DNA from: Lacipirellulaceae bacterium
Lineage (GTDB): Bacteria > Planctomycetota > Planctomycetia > Pirellulales > Lacipirellulaceae
Reading direction: 5' to 3'
Assembly (NCBI GenBank): GCA_040218535.1
Contig: JAVJRG010000005.1
Location: forward strand, 1 to 64,000
Length of the DNA stretch: 64,000 nt
The stretch's first letter is position 1. Each line of letters begins with the position of its first letter. The position numbers and the translations under genes were made by a program. This document shows positions 61,507-64,000 of the stretch, in pieces. The notes below the pieces were generated by a model. That model saw nothing but the letters and a program-made list of their open reading frames with translations, was not told the origin of the DNA and did not search any database.

Positions 61507-61700
61507 GTCGCGGAGCGACGAAAGCACGTAGCCAGGGGCGTGAGCCCCTGGGAATTATTGATTCTGCCAGGCAAGCCCCGAAGGGGCGACAGTGGTTCTC
61601 AATTTCGAAACAGTGTCGCCCCTTCGGGGCTTCCAAACCTCTTCATTCTCGGACCAGGGGCTTACGCCCCTGGCTATGGGTTGTCGGCCCTTCGGGCCTA
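61507..61700. repeat. Composite palindromic element, copy 2
   Basis: Order: GTCGCGGAGCGAC hairpin, GTAGCCAGGGGC...GCCCCTGGG (61528-61552), AAGCCCCGAAGGGGCGACA (61573-61591), its partner TGTCGCCCCTTCGGGGCTT (61614-61632), an inverted GGGGCTTACGCCCC hairpin (61653-61677) and GTCGGCCCTTCGGGCC. It has the same order as copy 1 at 52143-52315. It separates the ABC permease stop from the CPFC protein start (319-bp gap). Confidence 0.78.
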
Positions 61701-61730
61701 GTCACCAACTCTTTATTCTATCGAACTTCC

Positions 61731-63212
61731 TTACCGCGTGCCGCCCAGCGTTTTGGCCACGTCGGTCCGATAAGCCGTCAATGCAGGCAGGAAACCGACC
61801 AACGCCGCGAAAGCCAGCAGCCCGGGGACCAGCAACCATTCCTCGGGGGTCGTCTGCCAGGGGGCGACGATCACTCCGGTGTAACTTTCCACGAGCGGGC
61901 TGGCTATCGCCAGGATGCCGTGGCCGAGCAACATGCCTGCCACGCCACCTAGCAATGCTAGCAGGACCGACTCGAAAAGCACAATCAGCATCACGGCAGA
62001 ACGCTTGGCTCCCAGGGCTCGCATCACGGCGATGTCGTGGCTCCGTTCGCTCATCGAGTTGTAAATGCTGACCAAAATGCTGATCCCCGCGACAATGACG
62101 ATCATCACTGTCAGCACCAGCAGAATCATTCGCATCGGGGCGAGAAAACCTTCGGCCAGTTGCTCGACAACTCCGCGGGGGGAAACGACTTGGACAGTTC
62201 GGTCGGCACCTTTGTTGATCTGACGATCGATCTCGCCGGCGAAGAAGGGGTTCTTGCACAGAATCAGAATCGAAGTCACTTCCCGTTGCGCTCGCGGCAA
62301 AGGTTCTGTCCCGTCAGCAGCCAAGGGAAGCGGCTCTTCAACGACTTCGGCTTGGGAGGCGGATGCGTCGTAATCGTTGGTCGGGGCGTAAACCAGTTCG
62401 TCATTCGCGGTACCCGTGGGACCAAGCACGGCTAGCACGTTGCCCTCGGTCTCGCCCGTCGAAGGCAACTTCCCGCCGACGTCGACACGTCGTTTCTTCG
62501 CCGCGTCGGAACCCAACACGACGGGGTTCTCAACCGGCTTTCTCGCCGTCAGCGAATGGCCTTCTTGCAGATAAAAACCTTCCATGTTGATGAACATCGC
62601 ACGGTCGTTCGCCGTGCCCGTTGGCTCCAGCACGCCGACGACGGTGAACTTATCGTGCTCACCCTGATCGCTGCTGATGCCGTGCGCTGGACGGAACTTA
62701 TCGCCGACTTTCAGGCCCGTCTTATAGGCGGCGACGGAACCTAGCACCGCTTCGTAGAAGTTCTCTCGCTTGAAGTTCTCACCTTCGGCAAACTTGTACT
62801 CTTTGTCTGCCGCGTAGGAAATCTTAAACATATCCGGCGTGGTCGCCACGACGCGAAGCCGGCTGCCGTCGTTCGCCTCGTAGCTGTCGCCCAGGCAGAT
62901 GGGCACGGCAAGTTCGGTATAGCCTGCGAACTTGCCGACGGTGAACTGTTCGTAGTAGCTGTAGGAAATCGGATAGAGCGGCGTTCCCAAATGGAAGACG
63001 GTACTCAGCACCACTTCAAACTTACTCCCTTTCCCTCCCCCGACGATCACGTGGTAGCCCTGGGCGTCGTTGGAGAGCTGATTCACCACCACGCCATGAA
63101 TCACCAGCACGAGGATCATCAACGCGACGCCCAAAGCCATCGACAAACCGGTGAGCGTCGACGCAAGTGCCCGCTGCTGGAGGTTTCGCCAGGCGATCTT
63201 CCAATAGCTCAT
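61731..63212 (-). CDS. FtsX/MacB-type ABC transporter permease
   Basis: A 493-residue integral membrane protein with the four-helix permease layout: N-terminal helix (about 20-43, LTGLSMALGVALMILVLVIH), a large extracytoplasmic domain (about 45-345), then three helices near the C-terminus (about 362-385, 405-437, 452-475). The cytoplasmic segment RSHDIAVMRALGAKRSAVM is the FtsX/MacB coupling helix region. Such permeases pair with LolD-like ATPases to drive mechanotransmission or extrude lipoproteins, peptides or toxins. Its ATG overlaps the ATPase stop by four bases, so they form one transporter. Confidence 0.92.
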   Translation of the reverse strand: MSYWKIAWRNLQQRALASTLTGLSMALGVALMILVLVIHGVVVNQLSNDAQGYHVIVGGGKGSKFEVVLSTVFHLGTPLYPISYSYYEQFTVGKFAGYTELAVPICLGDSYEANDGSRLRVVATTPDMFKISYAADKEYKFAEGENFKRENFYEAVLGSVAAYKTGLKVGDKFRPAHGISSDQGEHDKFTVVGVLEPTGTANDRAMFINMEGFYLQEGHSLTARKPVENPVVLGSDAAKKRRVDVGGKLPSTGETEGNVLAVLGPTGTANDELVYAPTNDYDASASQAEVVEEPLPLAADGTEPLPRAQREVTSILILCKNPFFAGEIDRQINKGADRTVQVVSPRGVVEQLAEGFLAPMRMILLVLTVMIVIVAGISILVSIYNSMSERSHDIAVMRALGAKRSAVMLIVLFESVLLALLGGVAGMLLGHGILAIASPLVESYTGVIVAPWQTTPEEWLLVPGLLAFAALVGFLPALTAYRTDVAKTLGGTR

Positions 63213-63904
63213 GTCGCCGCCCCCCCGCTGACACTACGATCACTGACAACTCGATTGATGTCTTCGAGCTTCTCCACGCGGGAAAACTGATCGGCCACTT
63301 CGTCGGCGTGAGTCACCAGCAGCAACGCGACTTCTTCTTGCTGACAAGCGTCACGGATGAGGTCGATCACTTGCTGCTGATGGGCCGGATCGACATTCGC
63401 TGTCGGTTCGTCGGCCAGTAGTAGCACGGGGCGATTCGCCAACGCCCGGGCCACGGCAACGCGTTGCTGTTCGCCCACTGAGAGCGCGGCCGGCTTGTGT
63501 GTGAGGCGGTGCTCGAGCCCGACCTGCGCGAGCAGTTCCCCAGCACGTGCCGGATCGGCCTTCTGCTTCGTGAAAGTCATTCCTAGCAGGACGTTTTCCA
63601 AAGCCGTAAACGCTGGCAGTAAATTAAAAGTTTGAAAGACAAAGCCCAGATGCTCCGCCCGGAACCGATCTCGCGTCGCCTCGGGGAGTCCGACGAGGTC
63701 GCGCCCGTTGAGTTCGATCCGTCCCGAGTCGACGGTCGTCAGCCCGGCGATGCAGTTCAGCAGCGTCGTCTTCCCGCAGCCGCTCCGCCCCCGCAGGACA
63801 ACCTGCTCCCCCCGCTCAACGGCCAGCCGCGGCACATCAAGAATCTCCAGCCGCCCGCCGTCGGGTTCTGGGTACGTTTTGCGGACGTCTTCAAGCAGCA
63901 GCAT
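63209..63904 (-). CDS. ABC transporter ATP-binding protein (LolD/MacB type)
   Basis: A 231-residue ABC ATPase with Walker A GRSGCGKTT (39-47), Q-loop QTFNLLPAFTALENV (91-105), signature LSVGEQQ (141-147), Walker B VLLLADEP (160-167) and the switch His in LLLVTHADEVA. All motifs are intact. The lack of other domains and the LLPAFTALENV pattern fit the LolD/MacB/FtsE class that pairs with FtsX-like permeases. It is the first gene of the cluster and ends overlapping the permease gene by four bases (ATGA). The ATG is near the window edge; its promoter lies in the 96 bp to the right (63905-64000), where I see no clear element. Confidence 0.93.
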   Translation of the reverse strand: MLLLEDVRKTYPEPDGGRLEILDVPRLAVERGEQVVLRGRSGCGKTTLLNCIAGLTTVDSGRIELNGRDLVGLPEATRDRFRAEHLGFVFQTFNLLPAFTALENVLLGMTFTKQKADPARAGELLAQVGLEHRLTHKPAALSVGEQQRVAVARALANRPVLLLADEPTANVDPAHQQQVIDLIRDACQQEEVALLLVTHADEVADQFSRVEKLEDINRVVSDRSVSGGAAT

Positions 63905-64000
63905 GGCTTGTGTTAGGGACTATTGTTGAACCGCCAAGGACGCCAAGGCAGGGGAATTTAGGATTGGTGGAAGGAACGATGATAGCGAGGAAGGCTCAGG

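Overview
The window reads as chromosomal DNA of a planctomycete, most likely order Pirellulales. I infer this from family content only: a DUF1559 prepilin-like protein with an H-X9-DG tail, two PEP-CTERM proteins, a LEPR-xLL surface protein, dockerin-like calcium repeats, a TIGR03009-type protein, a planctomycete-type ECF sigma factor with a putative anti-sigma partner, a Ser/Thr kinase with a DWG motif and TPR tail, FloA plus two NfeD proteins, a GH86-like polysaccharidase and many short secreted proteins of unknown function. GC is about 55-60 percent, genes lie on both strands in short operons, and start codons are often GTG or TTG with weak Shine-Dalgarno sites.

Layout. 0-5.4 kb (mostly minus): tail of a probable IS630-type transposase, rsgA, a coiled-coil membrane protein with a small membrane partner, a ParE/RelE-type toxin-antitoxin pair, an FmdB zinc ribbon, and a Pro/Arg-rich membrane protein downstream of floA. 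5.7-16.3 kb: an outer-membrane-type protein, a transmembrane Ser/Thr kinase, a short and a long NfeD protein, and three planctomycete-specific secreted or unknown proteins. 16.6-23.5 kb: a glycosyltransferase, tRNA-Gly(CCC), a VTT membrane protein and a Fur/PerR-like regulator directly upstream of katG. 23.5-32.9 kb: a lipoprotein and DUF1559 pair, an ECF sigma/anti-sigma pair, a PEP-CTERM protein, and a 1204-residue G8-domain surface protein. 32.9-39.1 kb: pckA, a phytase-like PEP-CTERM protein and a CHAT-like TPR protein that seems to lack its catalytic residues. 39.5-49.8 kb: a small lipoprotein, a structured intergenic hairpin, a GNAT-type protein, a CinA-like/nucleotidyltransferase fusion for NAD metabolism, a GH86-like enzyme, a coupled acyltransferase and short-chain dehydrogenase, miaE and a leuB-like dehydrogenase. 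50-51.5 kb: a more AT-rich two-gene island with a DUF2262 protein. 51.6-58.5 kb: a VOC protein, an acyl-CoA ligase, a 2-hydroxyacid dehydrogenase and a 922-residue coiled coil made of 25-residue repeats. 58.5-63.9 kb (minus): an ABC ATPase and permease followed by a CPFC-containing solenoid protein and two DUF3299-like proteins, which together look like one export or metal-handling system.

The strongest pattern no single gene explains is a set of short intergenic palindromes, usually in head-to-head pairs, that share one skeleton (AGCC, arm, a GCGTNAGC-, GCGCAAGC- or CTACG-type core, arm, GG) while the arm sequences differ from locus to locus. One copy lies in frame inside the acyl-CoA ligase gene, and two loci carry the same composite of about 175-195 bp. 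No rRNA, CRISPR array, prophage or origin was seen.
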